Source: Hymenobacter puniceus
GTDB lineage: Bacteria; Bacteroidota; Bacteroidia; Cytophagales; Hymenobacteraceae
Assembly (NCBI RefSeq): GCF_014333525.1
Contig: NZ_JACSCX010000002.1
Coordinates: 434,001-498,000, forward strand
Reading direction: 5' to 3'
DNA: 64,000 nucleotides
The position numbers and the translations under genes were made by a program. Positions 33,485-42,456 of this stretch are shown in pieces. Position 1 is the stretch's first letter. Every line of letters starts with the position of its first letter. The notes under the pieces were generated by a model, which had not been told where the DNA came from, did no database searches, and saw nothing but the letters and a program-made list of their open reading frames with translations.

Positions 33485-34291
33485 CTACGCAGACGTCTGC
33501 AGCTTCTGAAAATAGGCCGCTGATTCCAGCAGCCGGCTACCATACCAGCTGAACAGCTCCCCATGGACAATACGAATTTCTGCCTGCGGGCAAAGCGCCC
33601 GGAATTCGGTAATATGCTTCTCTCCGAAAGGGTAGGGCTCTGAGGACAGCAGAATCTGCCGGGGTGCGGCCGCTAGCAGCTGCTCCGGCGTAATTTCGGG
33701 GTAGCGGGCTAAGTGCCTGAACACGTTGCGAAACCCAGCCCGCTCCAGCATCTCGTCGATGAAGGTGTTGGCGGCCGCAACCATGTAAGGCTTGCGCCAG
33801 ATAAAATAAGCCGCGGGCACCAGCTCTGCTGGTTTCGGCAGCTGCTGGAAAGACGCGGCAATCTGCGCGGCCATTGTCTCAGCTGCTTCCTTACGGCCGC
33901 AAATGAAGCCCACGCGCCGAACCATGTCCAGCGCTTCCGCCAGACTGTTAATATCGCTCAGCCAAACCGGAAACTGCGCTGCAAGCAGCTCGATACCTTC
34001 CTGATAATTCTCTTCCTTGTTACCTAGTATGAGGTCGGGCTTCAGCTCGGCAATCTTTTCGAAATCGAAGTTTTTGGTGCCCCCAATGATGGTGGCTGTC
34101 TGCCGGGCCTCCGCCGGATGCACGCAAAACTTCGTGACGCCAACCACCTGCCTGCCCAGTCCCAGCGCAAACAGCAGCTCGGTCTGCGACGGTACCAACG
34201 ACACAATTCGGCGCGGCGGAAACGGTACGGCTACCTGCCGGTCCATCTGGTCCGTGACAGTGAGCGGCGGAAAAAGAGGCGGCAGATTCAT
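33485..34291 (-). CDS. BtuF-like helical-backbone metal/cobalamin-binding protein
   Basis: The 268-residue protein has the fold of cluster A-II substrate-binding proteins: RRIVSLVPSQTELLFALGLG, VVGVTKFCVHP, IAELKPDLILGNKEEN, a central helix and the C-terminal SWYGSRLLE. This resembles cobalamin/iron-chelate binders such as BtuF. No signal peptide is seen after ATG 34291 (MNLPPLFPPLTVTDQ), so it may be cytosolic or use an unseen start; this is unusual for such a protein. No ABC permease or ATPase is nearby. It is 14 bases downstream of the GT2 gene, so cotranscribed. Confidence 0.78.
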   Translation of the reverse strand: MNLPPLFPPLTVTDQMDRQVAVPFPPRRIVSLVPSQTELLFALGLGRQVVGVTKFCVHPAEARQTATIIGGTKNFDFEKIAELKPDLILGNKEENYQEGIELLAAQFPVWLSDINSLAEALDMVRRVGFICGRKEAAETMAAQIAASFQQLPKPAELVPAAYFIWRKPYMVAAANTFIDEMLERAGFRNVFRHLARYPEITPEQLLAAAPRQILLSSEPYPFGEKHITEFRALCPQAEIRIVHGELFSWYGSRLLESAAYFQKLQTSA

Positions 34292-34305
34292 AAGAAAAGC
34301 ACTCC

Positions 34306-35184
34306 TTACAGCAGCCGGAAATTGCGGAATTCGAAGAACCGCTTGCCGGTCAGCTTTTCCACCCAATACATCAGCCGGTACCGGGGCTTGTTGAAGCGCT
34401 TCTTGCTGACATCAATCTGCACCTGCCAGTTCTGGGCCGCTACGCGCGGCTGCATCACGGCCGGATGGGTGCCTTTGAACACCTCCAGCGAGTCGTAATC
34501 ATCGAAATTGAACACGTCGGCGGCGGCCAGCGGGTGCTCGTCGGGGCTTTTGTCGCCGTCCCAGAAGCGGCCCAGATTTTTCATCTTGGTGAGCATCTGC
34601 TTCGGATTTTTCACCCAGCCGTAGTGGTACACAAAGGCGTTGGCGGGCTTCACCCGGAGCTTTTCGCCGTTGGCGCGCCGGAAGCCCTGCGCGTCCTTGT
34701 AGGAGCGGATGTCGGCATCGTTGCGGATGATGCGCACCTCACGGGCGTACCAGCGGCGGCTGTCACCCACGTAGTCGAAGGTGCCATAGAAATGGGCGTA
34801 GTTGAACAGCAAGCCTTCCACCCGTTTATTAGGTAAGTGCTGCTCAGCGGCGGCCCGGATGGCGGCGTGGTATTGCTCGTGCACTACTTCATCGGCCTGG
34901 ATGTAGAAGGCCCAGTCGGCGTCGGAGCGGATCTGGCGGAAGGCTTTGTCGGTTTCCACGGCCAGCACCGTGCCGTTGGTTTTCAGGGCCGGGTCCCACA
35001 CCGAATGCACAATGCGGATTTTAGGGGAATCGATGCTGCGAATCAGCCCCTCGGTATCGTCGTCGCAGTTGCCAATGCTGACTACCATTTCATCTACTAC
35101 CGGCAGAATCGAGCGGATGGCTTCCACTACCGGATAATCGTTGATGACAGCGTTGCGAATGATAGTAAAGCCGGAGATAATCAC
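34306..35184 (-). CDS. Family 2 glycosyltransferase
   Basis: 292 residues beginning ISGFTIIRNAVINDYPVVEAI, a classical GT2 start (nucleotide-sugar domain), with the metal-site ADWAFYIQADEVVHEQ and an acceptor region with AFVYHYGWVKNP. The C-terminal part (KPRYRLMYWVEKLTGKRFFE) is basic and amphipathic, perhaps membrane-binding. Product unknown; a cell-surface glycan is likely. The start is GTG 35184, which lies inside the left arm of the 35178-35388 inverted repeat. Confidence 0.85.
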   Translation of the reverse strand: MIISGFTIIRNAVINDYPVVEAIRSILPVVDEMVVSIGNCDDDTEGLIRSIDSPKIRIVHSVWDPALKTNGTVLAVETDKAFRQIRSDADWAFYIQADEVVHEQYHAAIRAAAEQHLPNKRVEGLLFNYAHFYGTFDYVGDSRRWYAREVRIIRNDADIRSYKDAQGFRRANGEKLRVKPANAFVYHYGWVKNPKQMLTKMKNLGRFWDGDKSPDEHPLAAADVFNFDDYDSLEVFKGTHPAVMQPRVAAQNWQVQIDVSKKRFNKPRYRLMYWVEKLTGKRFFEFRNFRLL

Positions 35185-35388
35185 GGATTTTTTCGGATTA
35201 AACGGAATGATAGGATTTCGTAGACGGTGCGGTTCTGCTGGTTGCTAATGGAGCAGTGGAACAACCACTGCGCAACCGGTAAAAGTGGCCGTTGCAAAGG
35301 GCAGCAACGATACGTGAAGCAAGAGCTTCGCGCTACAATCGTCCACAGAATCCGACTGATCCGCTTAATCCGAAAAATCCGTGATTAG
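35178..35388. repeat. 211-bp element with about 48-bp inverted arms (MITE-like)
   Basis: The outer arms (35178-35226 and 35341-35388) are inverted copies. The first 23 bases agree except for one extra T; the remaining part is about 75-80% identical. The arm contains GGATT words spaced about 10 bases apart. The interior carries one degenerate GTAG-foot hairpin (35313-35336). The left end contains the GT2 start codon and the right end the stop codon of the M42 peptidase gene. Confidence 0.8.
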
Positions 35389-36455
35389 TTGAAGTAGCGG
35401 AAGTCGTGGCCGTCCTCGATGCGCAGCAGCGTTTCGTAGATCAGACGCGTCACGCTGTCCACGTCGTCCTGATGCACGGTCTCGACGGTGGTGTGCATGT
35501 ACTTGAGTGGCAGCGAAATCAAGGCTGAGGCCACGCCGGAGCCGGAGTAGGCAAAGGCATCGGTATCGGTGCCAGTGGCGCGGGTAGCGGCGGCCCGCTG
35601 GAACGGAATTTCCGCCTTCTGGGCAGTTTCAATGATCAGGTCGCGCAGGTTGTTCTGCACGGCCGGGCCGTAGGTGATTACCGGGCCCTTGCCGCAGAAA
35701 ATGTCGCCGCTGGTTTTCTTCTCATACATCGGCGACTGAGTGTCATGGGTCACGTCCGTAATGATGGCCACGTCGGGCTTGATGCGGTGGGCCACCATTT
35801 CGGCCCCGCGCAGCCCAATTTCCTCCTGCACGGCATTCACGATGTACAGGCCGAAAGGTAGCTTCTTGTCGTTTTCCTTGAGCATGCGCGCCACTTCGGC
35901 AATCATGAAGCCACCCACGCGGTTATCAAGGGCGCGGCCCACGTAAAACTTGTCGTTCATTACCATGAACTCATCCTCGAACGTGACGACCGAGCCGACG
36001 TGGATGCCCATCTGCTCCACTTCCTCTTTGCTGGAAGCGCCGCAGTCCAGAAACACCGTTTCGATGGTTGGAGCCTTGTCCTGCTCTACTTTGCGCACAT
36101 GGATGGCGGGCCAGCCAAACACGGCCTTCACAATGCCTTTGGCCGTGTGAATGTTCACGCGCTTACTGGGGGCCACCAGCGGGTCGGAGCCGCCGTTGCG
36201 GCGCAAATACAAAAAGCCCGACTCAGTGATGAAGTTGACGAAGTAGCTGATTTCGTCAGCGTGGGCCTCAATCACCACTTTGTACTCGGCTTCGGGGTTG
36301 ATAACGCCGACCACCGTGCCGTAAGTGTCTACGAAATACTCGTCGATGTAGGGCCGGATGTAGTCCAGCCAGATTTTCTGGCCTTCCTTCTCGAAGCCGG
36401 TGGGAGAGGGGTTGTTGAGGTATTTCTGGAGGAAGTCGAAGCTTTCTGGACGCAT
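35385..36455 (-). CDS. M42 family metallopeptidase (glutamyl aminopeptidase/endoglucanase-like)
   Basis: The 356-residue cobalt/zinc aminopeptidase has the family's metal ligands: His65 and Asp67 in EAHADEISYF, Asp in GRALDNRVGG, the EE pair in AVQEEIGLRGA, Asp in ITDVTHD and a late His in HTTVETVH. These enzymes form large oligomers that degrade peptides. ATG 36455 gives the usual N-terminus MRPESFDFLQKYL. The frame is open much further upstream but overlaps the next gene. The stop codon lies within the right arm of the adjacent inverted-repeat element. Confidence 0.93.
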   Translation of the reverse strand: MRPESFDFLQKYLNNPSPTGFEKEGQKIWLDYIRPYIDEYFVDTYGTVVGVINPEAEYKVVIEAHADEISYFVNFITESGFLYLRRNGGSDPLVAPSKRVNIHTAKGIVKAVFGWPAIHVRKVEQDKAPTIETVFLDCGASSKEEVEQMGIHVGSVVTFEDEFMVMNDKFYVGRALDNRVGGFMIAEVARMLKENDKKLPFGLYIVNAVQEEIGLRGAEMVAHRIKPDVAIITDVTHDTQSPMYEKKTSGDIFCGKGPVITYGPAVQNNLRDLIIETAQKAEIPFQRAAATRATGTDTDAFAYSGSGVASALISLPLKYMHTTVETVHQDDVDSVTRLIYETLLRIEDGHDFRYFN

Positions 36456-36501
36456 GGGATGAAGAATCAGAAGATAAAATACAAACGCAGAGCCTGATGG
36501 T

Positions 36502-37023
36502 TTAATTGGCCGCTGCCGACTCCGGCGCGTGCCACGCCATCGGAATGTCGGCTTCCAGGCCTTGCGCACCGGCAACCCGGCCTTCAAAATGGCCTTCCTG
36601 GCGGAAACCCAGCTTTTCGTACAGCGCAATGGCGCGGGCGTTGCTTTCCCGCACCAGCAGCTCCACCCGGCGCACCTGCGGATATTTTGCCTGCACGCAA
36701 GCCAGCAATTCCTCAAACAGCCGCTGCCCCAGCCCTCGGCCTTGTGCTGAGGCATCAATGGCCACGGTCAGGTCGCCGAGGACGTGAGCGAAAATCTGCA
36801 GGCCGGCGCTGTAAACGTGGATTTCGGCTACCAGGCTGCCGTCACGCTCTGCTACCAATGCCACCCCTTTTGTAAGGCTTTTGCTTAGGAACTGCTGCAC
36901 ATACTCGTCAGTAATTTCCTCAGGCCGCCGAGCCAGCCCGCCGCTTTCCGCCGAAACGCGCTGGTAGAGCTGCCGAATAGCCGGAGCATCCGCAAGGGTA
37001 GATGGCCGAATGGAAACAGGCAT
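36502..37023 (-). CDS. GNAT family N-acetyltransferase
   Basis: The 173-residue protein has the GNAT fold: strands DGSLVAEIHVYS, then LTVAIDASAQGRGLGQRLFEE (the RGxGxR/L acetyl-CoA site) and ARAIALYEKLGFRQEGHFEG, where ALYEKLGF is the classic helix-strand. The substrate is unknown; similar enzymes acetylate amines or protein N-termini. It ends 46 bases before the M42 start and begins 9 bases after the carboxylase gene, so it is likely cotranscribed with it. ATG 37023. Confidence 0.88.
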   Translation of the reverse strand: MPVSIRPSTLADAPAIRQLYQRVSAESGGLARRPEEITDEYVQQFLSKSLTKGVALVAERDGSLVAEIHVYSAGLQIFAHVLGDLTVAIDASAQGRGLGQRLFEELLACVQAKYPQVRRVELLVRESNARAIALYEKLGFRQEGHFEGRVAGAQGLEADIPMAWHAPESAAAN

Positions 37024-37032
37024 AGAATCAGC

Positions 37033-38601
37033 TTACAGCGGAATGTTGCCGTGCTTTTTGCGGGGCAGCGTGTCCACCTTGTTTTCCAGCATCTTGAAGG
37101 CCCGAATCAGTTTCTGGCGCGTCTGCGAGGGCAGAATCACCTCGTCCACGAAGCCGCGGTGGGCGGCGCGGTACGGCGTGGCGAACTTCTGCTGGTACTC
37201 ATCCACCTTCTCCTGCAGCTTGGCGGCGGGGTCCTCGGCCTGGGCAATTTCGCGCTTGAAGATGATTTCGGCCGCACCCTTGGCGCCCATTACGGCAATT
37301 TCGGCGGTGGGCCAGGCGTAGTTCATGTCGGCTCCGATGTGCTTGCTGTTCATTACGTCGTATGCGCCGCCGTAGGCTTTGCGCGTGATGACCGTGATGC
37401 GCGGCACAGTGGCTTCGCAGAAAGCGTAAAGCAGCTTGGCGCCGTTGGTGATGATGCCGCGCCACTCCTGGTCGGTGCCGGGCAGGAAGCCGGGCACGTC
37501 CTCCAGCACCAGCAGCGGGATATTGAACGAGTCGCAGAACCGCACGAAGCGGGCGGCTTTGGTGCTGGCATTGATGTCGAGTACGCCAGCCAGTACCGCC
37601 GGCTGGTTGCCTACAATTCCGATGCTACGGCCACCCAAGCGGGCAAAACCTACCACGATATTCTCGGCAAAATTCTGGTGTACTTCCAGGAAGGAGCCAG
37701 CGTCGATGATGCCGTCAATCACCTCCCGCATATCGTAAGGCTGGTTGGGGTTTTCGGGGATGATGGTGTCCAGCGCGGCGCGGGTTTCGTCCTGGCCGGC
37801 TTCGTAAGGCACCATCGGAGCCGTTTCCTCACAGTTCTGGGGCATGTAGCTCAGCAGCTGCTTGAGGTGGTTGATGCAGGCCACCTCGTTGGCGCAGCTG
37901 AAGTGCGTGACGCCGCTCTTGGCCGAGTGGGTGCTGGCGCCGCCCAACTCCTCGCTGGTTACGTTTTCGTGGGTTACGGTTTTCACTACGTTCGGGCCGG
38001 TCACGAACATGTAGCTCGTATCCTCCACCATCAAAATGAAGTCGGTGATGGCCGGTGAATATACCGCACCGCCCGCGCACGGCCCCATGATGGCCGACAG
38101 CTGCGGCACCACGCCCGAAGCCAGCGTGTTTTTGTAGAAGATATCGGCGTATCCACCGAGGCTCACCACGCCTTCCTGAATCCGGGCTCCGCCGGAGTCG
38201 TTGAGGCCAAGCACGGGTGCACCGTTTTTCATGGCCAGGTCCATGATCTTTACGATTTTCTCGGCGTGGGTTTCGCTCAAGGAGCCGCCAAACACCGTGA
38301 AATCCTGCGAAAAGGCGTACACCAGCCGACCATTTACGGTACCGTAGCCCGTAATGACGCCGTCGCCGAGGTAGTATTCCTTGTCCAGACCGAAGTCCTT
38401 GGAGCGGTGCATCACAAACTTGCCGATTTCCTCGAACGAGCCTTCATCAAATAGCAGATCAATCCGCTCCCGGGCAGTAAGCTTGCCTTTCTTATGCTGG
38501 GCGTCGATGCGGGCCTGGCCGCCGCCAAGCAGGGCTTCCTCATTTTTGCGGGCAAGAATTTCGAATTTGCTTAGTTGGGCTTCAGCGTGCGGATCGGACA
38601 T
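37033..38601 (-). CDS. Acyl-CoA carboxylase, beta (carboxyltransferase) subunit
   Basis: The 522-residue protein has both carboxyltransferase halves: [24 protein letters not shown]-like [70 protein letters not shown] and the late [10 protein letters not shown]. It probably serves propionyl-CoA carboxylation, but the biotin-carboxylase alpha subunit is not in the window. ATG 38601 begins [16 protein letters not shown]; codons before it are not family-like. A TAnnTTTG element lies 40 bases upstream. It is first in an operon with GNAT and M42. Confidence 0.93.
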   Translation of the reverse strand: MSDPHAEAQLSKFEILARKNEEALLGGGQARIDAQHKKGKLTARERIDLLFDEGSFEEIGKFVMHRSKDFGLDKEYYLGDGVITGYGTVNGRLVYAFSQDFTVFGGSLSETHAEKIVKIMDLAMKNGAPVLGLNDSGGARIQEGVVSLGGYADIFYKNTLASGVVPQLSAIMGPCAGGAVYSPAITDFILMVEDTSYMFVTGPNVVKTVTHENVTSEELGGASTHSAKSGVTHFSCANEVACINHLKQLLSYMPQNCEETAPMVPYEAGQDETRAALDTIIPENPNQPYDMREVIDGIIDAGSFLEVHQNFAENIVVGFARLGGRSIGIVGNQPAVLAGVLDINASTKAARFVRFCDSFNIPLLVLEDVPGFLPGTDQEWRGIITNGAKLLYAFCEATVPRITVITRKAYGGAYDVMNSKHIGADMNYAWPTAEIAVMGAKGAAEIIFKREIAQAEDPAAKLQEKVDEYQQKFATPYRAAHRGFVDEVILPSQTRQKLIRAFKMLENKVDTLPRKKHGNIPL

Positions 38602-38643
38602 GCGGGAGTGGGAAGTCTGGTGGGCTACGTAAGGACAGTGGGC

Positions 38644-38651
38644 CAAAGGTA
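38644..38651 (-). promoter_or_regulatory. Possible -7 element of the carboxylase operon
   Basis: Minus-strand TACCTTTG matches TAnnTTTG, 43 bases before the ATG. A -33 TTG is not evident. Confidence 0.4.
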
Positions 38652-38719
38652 ACGCACCGGTAAAGAAAAGTTGCACCAGAATTTGGCGGCTTCTCTCCTC
38701 CTAGGTAGATGCACGGCAC

Positions 38720-38759
38720 AAACAAAAACAGCCGGCTCCCTTACAGGAACCGGCCGTTT
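38720..38759 (-). terminator. Intrinsic terminator of clpC
   Basis: A 14-bp stem (AAACGGCCGGTTCC pairing with GGAGCCGGCTGTTT, two wobble pairs), then TTTTTGTTTG on the minus strand, 19 bases after the clpC stop. Confidence 0.85.
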
Positions 38760-38777
38760 CTTACGTAGCCCTAACGA

Positions 38778-41399
38778 TTACTCGCCTTTCTTCTTGTTGT
38801 CTTTCGGCTCGTCGTCCGTAGGCTCGGGCGCTTCCTCGGGCCGCTCGTCGCTGGCGAGGTTCATCGACTCGCCACTCTTGCTTACCGCAAAAACCAGCTC
38901 CTCGGCACCGGCCGTATAGTCGGCCGTAATGACGTCGCCTTGGGCAATTTCTGCCTTCAGGATTTCCTCGGCAATCGGGTCTTCGATATACTTCTGGATG
39001 GCGCGGTTCAGCGGACGGGCACCGTATTTTGGGTCGTAGCCTTTTTCGGCCACGAAGTCCTTAGCGGCTTCCGTTAATTCCACTTTGTAGCCCAGCGTCT
39101 GGATACGGCTCAGCAGCTTGCTGAGGCTGATATCGATGATCTTGTGGATGTCCTTCTTCTCCAGCGAGTTGAAGACAATCACATCGTCCAAACGGTTGAG
39201 GAACTCGGGCGAGAAGGTTTTGCGCAGGGCGTTGGTGATGGTGCCCTTCGTCAGCTCGTCCATGTTCTCCTGGCGGGCTTTGGTGCCGAAGCCGATACCG
39301 GCACCGAAGTCCTGCAAATCACGCGCCCCGATGTTCGAGGTCATGATGATGATGGTGTTGCGGAAGTCCACCTTGCGGCCCAGGCCGTCGGTCAGAATAC
39401 CATCGTCCAGCACCTGCAGCAGCAGGTTGTACACGTCGGGGTGAGCCTTCTCGATTTCGTCGAGCAGAATCACCGAGTACGGCTTGCGGCGGATTTTCTC
39501 CGTCAGCTGGCCGCCCTCTTCGTAGCCCACGTAGCCGGGAGGCGCGCCCACCAGGCGCGATACGCTGAACTTCTCCATGTACTCCGACATGTCGATTCGC
39601 ACCAGCGAATCTTCCTTGTCGAAGAGGTAAGTAGCCAGCACTTTAGCCAGCTCCGTCTTGCCCACACCTGTTGGGCCCAGGAACACGAATGAACCGATGG
39701 GCTTCTTGGGGTCTTTCAAACCCACGCGGGTGCGCTGGATGGCTTTTACCAACTGCTTGATGGCCTTGTCCTGCCCGATAACCTTGCCCTGCAGCTCTTC
39801 GCCCATTTTCAGGAGCTTGGAGCTTTCGTTTTGCGCCACGCGCGAAACGGGGATGCCGGTCATCATGGCAATTACTTCGGCCACATTCTCCTCCTTCACG
39901 GTGTAGCGCTTCTTCTTGGTCTCCTCTTCCCAGTCCTTTTTGGCTGATTCGAGCTGATCAATAAGCTTCTTCTCCGTGTCGCGCAGCTTGGCAGCTTCTT
40001 CGTACTTCTGGCTTTTCACCACGCGGTTTTTCTCCACCTTGATGTTCTCAATCTGCTCTTCGAGCTTGAGAATATCTTCGGGCACCACGATGTTGTTGAT
40101 ATGCACGCGGGCACCGGCCTCGTCAAGAATGTCGATAGCCTTGTCGGGCAGGAACCGGTCGGACATATAGCGGTCCGACAGCTTCACGCAGGCCTCAATG
40201 GCCTTGTCGGTGTACACCACATGGTGGTGGTCCTGGTATTTGTCCTTGATGTTGTGCAGGATTTCAATCGTCTCCTCGGGCGTGGTGGGGTCCACCATGA
40301 CCATCTGGAAACGACGGGCCAGCGCGCCGTCCTTCTCGATGTACTGACGATACTCATCGAGAGTAGTAGCACCGATGCATTGGATTTCGCCGCGGGCCAG
40401 GGCCGGCTTGAACATGTTGGAGGCATCCAGTGAGCCGGAGGCTCCACCAGCACCCACAATCGTGTGCAGCTCGTCGATGAACAGGATAACGTCGGGCGAC
40501 TTCTCCAGCTCGTTCATCACGGCCTTCATGCGCTCCTCAAACTGGCCGCGGTATTTGGTGCCCGCCACCAGCGACGCCAGATCCAGCGTAACCACCCGCT
40601 TACCGAACAGCACGCGCGATACCTTTTTCTGGATGATGCGCAGGGCGAGGCCTTCGGCAATAGCCGTTTTACCAACGCCGGGCTCACCAATCAGAATCGG
40701 GTTGTTCTTTTTGCGGCGACTCAAGATTTGGGCTACACGCTCAATCTCTTTCTCGCGGCCCACAATGGGGTCGAGCTTGTCGTCTTCGGCCAGCTTGGTC
40801 AGGTCGCGGCCGAAGTTGTCGAGCACCGGCGTGCGCGACTTCTCGGTGCCTTTCTTGGGCGTGGCGCCTGCCCCGGCACCGCCGCGGCCTGCCCCACCCC
40901 CGAAGAGGCGGTCGTTGTCGTCGTCGTCGGCTTCGGGGCCGTTGGTGGGGTTGTTCGCCGTGTTACCGTGGTAATCCAGCGAATCGCGGACAGATTCGTA
41001 GTTCACGTTGAATTTGCTGAGGATTTGAGACGAAATATTGTCTTCATCGCGCAAAATCGAGAGCAGCAAATGCTCCGTACCGATAATCTCGCTCTTGAAG
41101 ATTTTGGCTTCGAGGTAGGTGATTTTGAGAACTTTCTCGGTTTGCTTCGTCAGCGGGATAGAGCCGGTAATGCTCGTACCCTGCGTGGCCGTGTTACGGG
41201 TGGCTTGCTCGAGGGCATATTTCAGCTCGTCTACCGACACACCCAATTTCTTGAGCAGTCCAATAGCCGTGCCTTCCCCTTCGCGGATCATTCCCAGCAA
41301 CAGATGTTCGGTGCCGATATAGTCGTGCCCGAGCCGGATGGCCTCTTCCCGGCTCAGGGAGATGACCTCCTTGACTCGATTTGAGAATTTAGCTTCCAT
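38778..41399 (-). CDS. clpC: ATP-dependent Clp protease ATP-binding subunit ClpC
   Basis: The 873-residue HSP100 unfoldase delivers proteins to ClpP. It has two Clp N repeats (1-145), first AAA+ domain with Walker A GEPGVGKT and Walker B in DELHTIVG, a UVR-like middle coiled coil (KSQKYEEAAKLRDTEKKL), second AAA+ with GPTGVGKT and FSPEFLNRLDD, and a C-terminal acidic tail (PEEAPEPTDDEPKDNKKKGE). A Gly-rich linker (about 165-185) joins the N domain to the first AAA+ domain. ATG 41399. No clpP or mcsAB genes are adjacent. Confidence 0.96.
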   Translation of the reverse strand: MEAKFSNRVKEVISLSREEAIRLGHDYIGTEHLLLGMIREGEGTAIGLLKKLGVSVDELKYALEQATRNTATQGTSITGSIPLTKQTEKVLKITYLEAKIFKSEIIGTEHLLLSILRDEDNISSQILSKFNVNYESVRDSLDYHGNTANNPTNGPEADDDDNDRLFGGGAGRGGAGAGATPKKGTEKSRTPVLDNFGRDLTKLAEDDKLDPIVGREKEIERVAQILSRRKKNNPILIGEPGVGKTAIAEGLALRIIQKKVSRVLFGKRVVTLDLASLVAGTKYRGQFEERMKAVMNELEKSPDVILFIDELHTIVGAGGASGSLDASNMFKPALARGEIQCIGATTLDEYRQYIEKDGALARRFQMVMVDPTTPEETIEILHNIKDKYQDHHHVVYTDKAIEACVKLSDRYMSDRFLPDKAIDILDEAGARVHINNIVVPEDILKLEEQIENIKVEKNRVVKSQKYEEAAKLRDTEKKLIDQLESAKKDWEEETKKKRYTVKEENVAEVIAMMTGIPVSRVAQNESSKLLKMGEELQGKVIGQDKAIKQLVKAIQRTRVGLKDPKKPIGSFVFLGPTGVGKTELAKVLATYLFDKEDSLVRIDMSEYMEKFSVSRLVGAPPGYVGYEEGGQLTEKIRRKPYSVILLDEIEKAHPDVYNLLLQVLDDGILTDGLGRKVDFRNTIIIMTSNIGARDLQDFGAGIGFGTKARQENMDELTKGTITNALRKTFSPEFLNRLDDVIVFNSLEKKDIHKIIDISLSKLLSRIQTLGYKVELTEAAKDFVAEKGYDPKYGARPLNRAIQKYIEDPIAEEILKAEIAQGDVITADYTAGAEELVFAVSKSGESMNLASDERPEEAPEPTDDEPKDNKKKGE

Positions 41400-41520
41400 G
41401 CAGATAAGGTAGTGAAGAAAAATGGTACCCTGCAACCGGATTCGAAGCCTTGGTGCAGGTTGGGCCGATATAATCTGAAACAGATTGGCTCGGGCGAAGG
41501 TTCGGGGGCGACAGTAGGCA

Positions 41521-42165
41521 CTACGCGAGAAAACTGCCGGCGGCCGGTCCCTGCATAAATAGCAGGTCTAAGATGCTGAGCCCCGGTACAAAATCTTTAC
41601 CAAACGTTTGCGGGTAGGGCCGGCCCGACGTCCTGTCAGGTTCCGAGCTGGCAGATGCTTTCGGTGTCAGGTGGTCGCGCAGGTCCAGCAGATCAGATGG
41701 GAGAGAAGATGACGGGTGAGTGGAAGCAGGGGGTAGGTACTGGTTGGTGACGTGAACGGGCAGCCGCAGCCGCAAACAACGCAGGTAGAAACGCAGCAAC
41801 TGCAGGTTCAGATCAAACAAGAGCAGCGGCTTTTGCAGATAGATATCGTGCAAGTAATCGGCGTAATACTCGAAGTACGGCGAGCTGCTGTATGCGGTTT
41901 GGAGCGTGCGCCAATGTCGATGAATCCAGTTCTGGCGATAATCAATTTCCAAGGCCGTAATGGCTACCTTCTCGCTGCGGTTGCCATCCACTACGGGCAC
42001 CGTCAGGGGCTGAATTCCCTGGGCCGTAAGTATCAGGCAGCGGTTGCGGTAGGTTTGTTTGCGGTAGTGCTCCTGGCCTTCCAGCCAGAGCGCATCAGCT
42101 CCCGGCAGCTGGCTGAAAAAGGCTATTGGGGGATGATAAGGCAACTCGGATAATACAGCAGGCAT
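41521..42165 (-). CDS. WbqC family protein
   Basis: The 214-residue protein has the WbqC signature near the N-terminus: LPYHPPIAFFSQLPGADALWLEGQEHYRKQTYRNRCLI, then LTVPV and the IDYRQNWIHRHWRTLQTAYSSSPYFEYY stretch. WbqC proteins are linked to surface-polysaccharide loci, but their reaction is not clear. Here no polysaccharide genes are nearby; the closest related function is the lipid A-type acyltransferase 1.2 kb away. ATG 42165. It is divergent from the 42457 gene, with 291 bases between. Confidence 0.85.
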   Translation of the reverse strand: MPAVLSELPYHPPIAFFSQLPGADALWLEGQEHYRKQTYRNRCLILTAQGIQPLTVPVVDGNRSEKVAITALEIDYRQNWIHRHWRTLQTAYSSSPYFEYYADYLHDIYLQKPLLLFDLNLQLLRFYLRCLRLRLPVHVTNQYLPPASTHPSSSLPSDLLDLRDHLTPKASASSEPDRTSGRPYPQTFGKDFVPGLSILDLLFMQGPAAGSFLA

Positions 42166-42456
42166 GAGCAGGTAACAGGAAATGAGAACGACAATGCAAG
42201 TGCCAACATAGCACGATACGGGCGGATAATGCCGCTACAGGCACACAGAGGTCCTGCAGCTGTCATACGGCTAGTGTCCTGGAGGCGGCGTACTGCGTTG
42301 CAGGTAAGCACCCGTGAAAGTCCAGAAAAAGGATACCGCAAACCCAAAATGGAAAGCAATACAGCCGAGTTTCAGGGGTTACACGGAAACCGGCAACGGC
42401 GCCGGACGCGTTGTGCCGTACACAGACTACACTTCTCCTTCATTTGCCAATCTGAC

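Noticed and set aside
42166..42456. Possible riboswitch or small gene between WbqC and the 42457 gene
   Set aside because: No recognisable structure, conserved motif or open frame with a signal.
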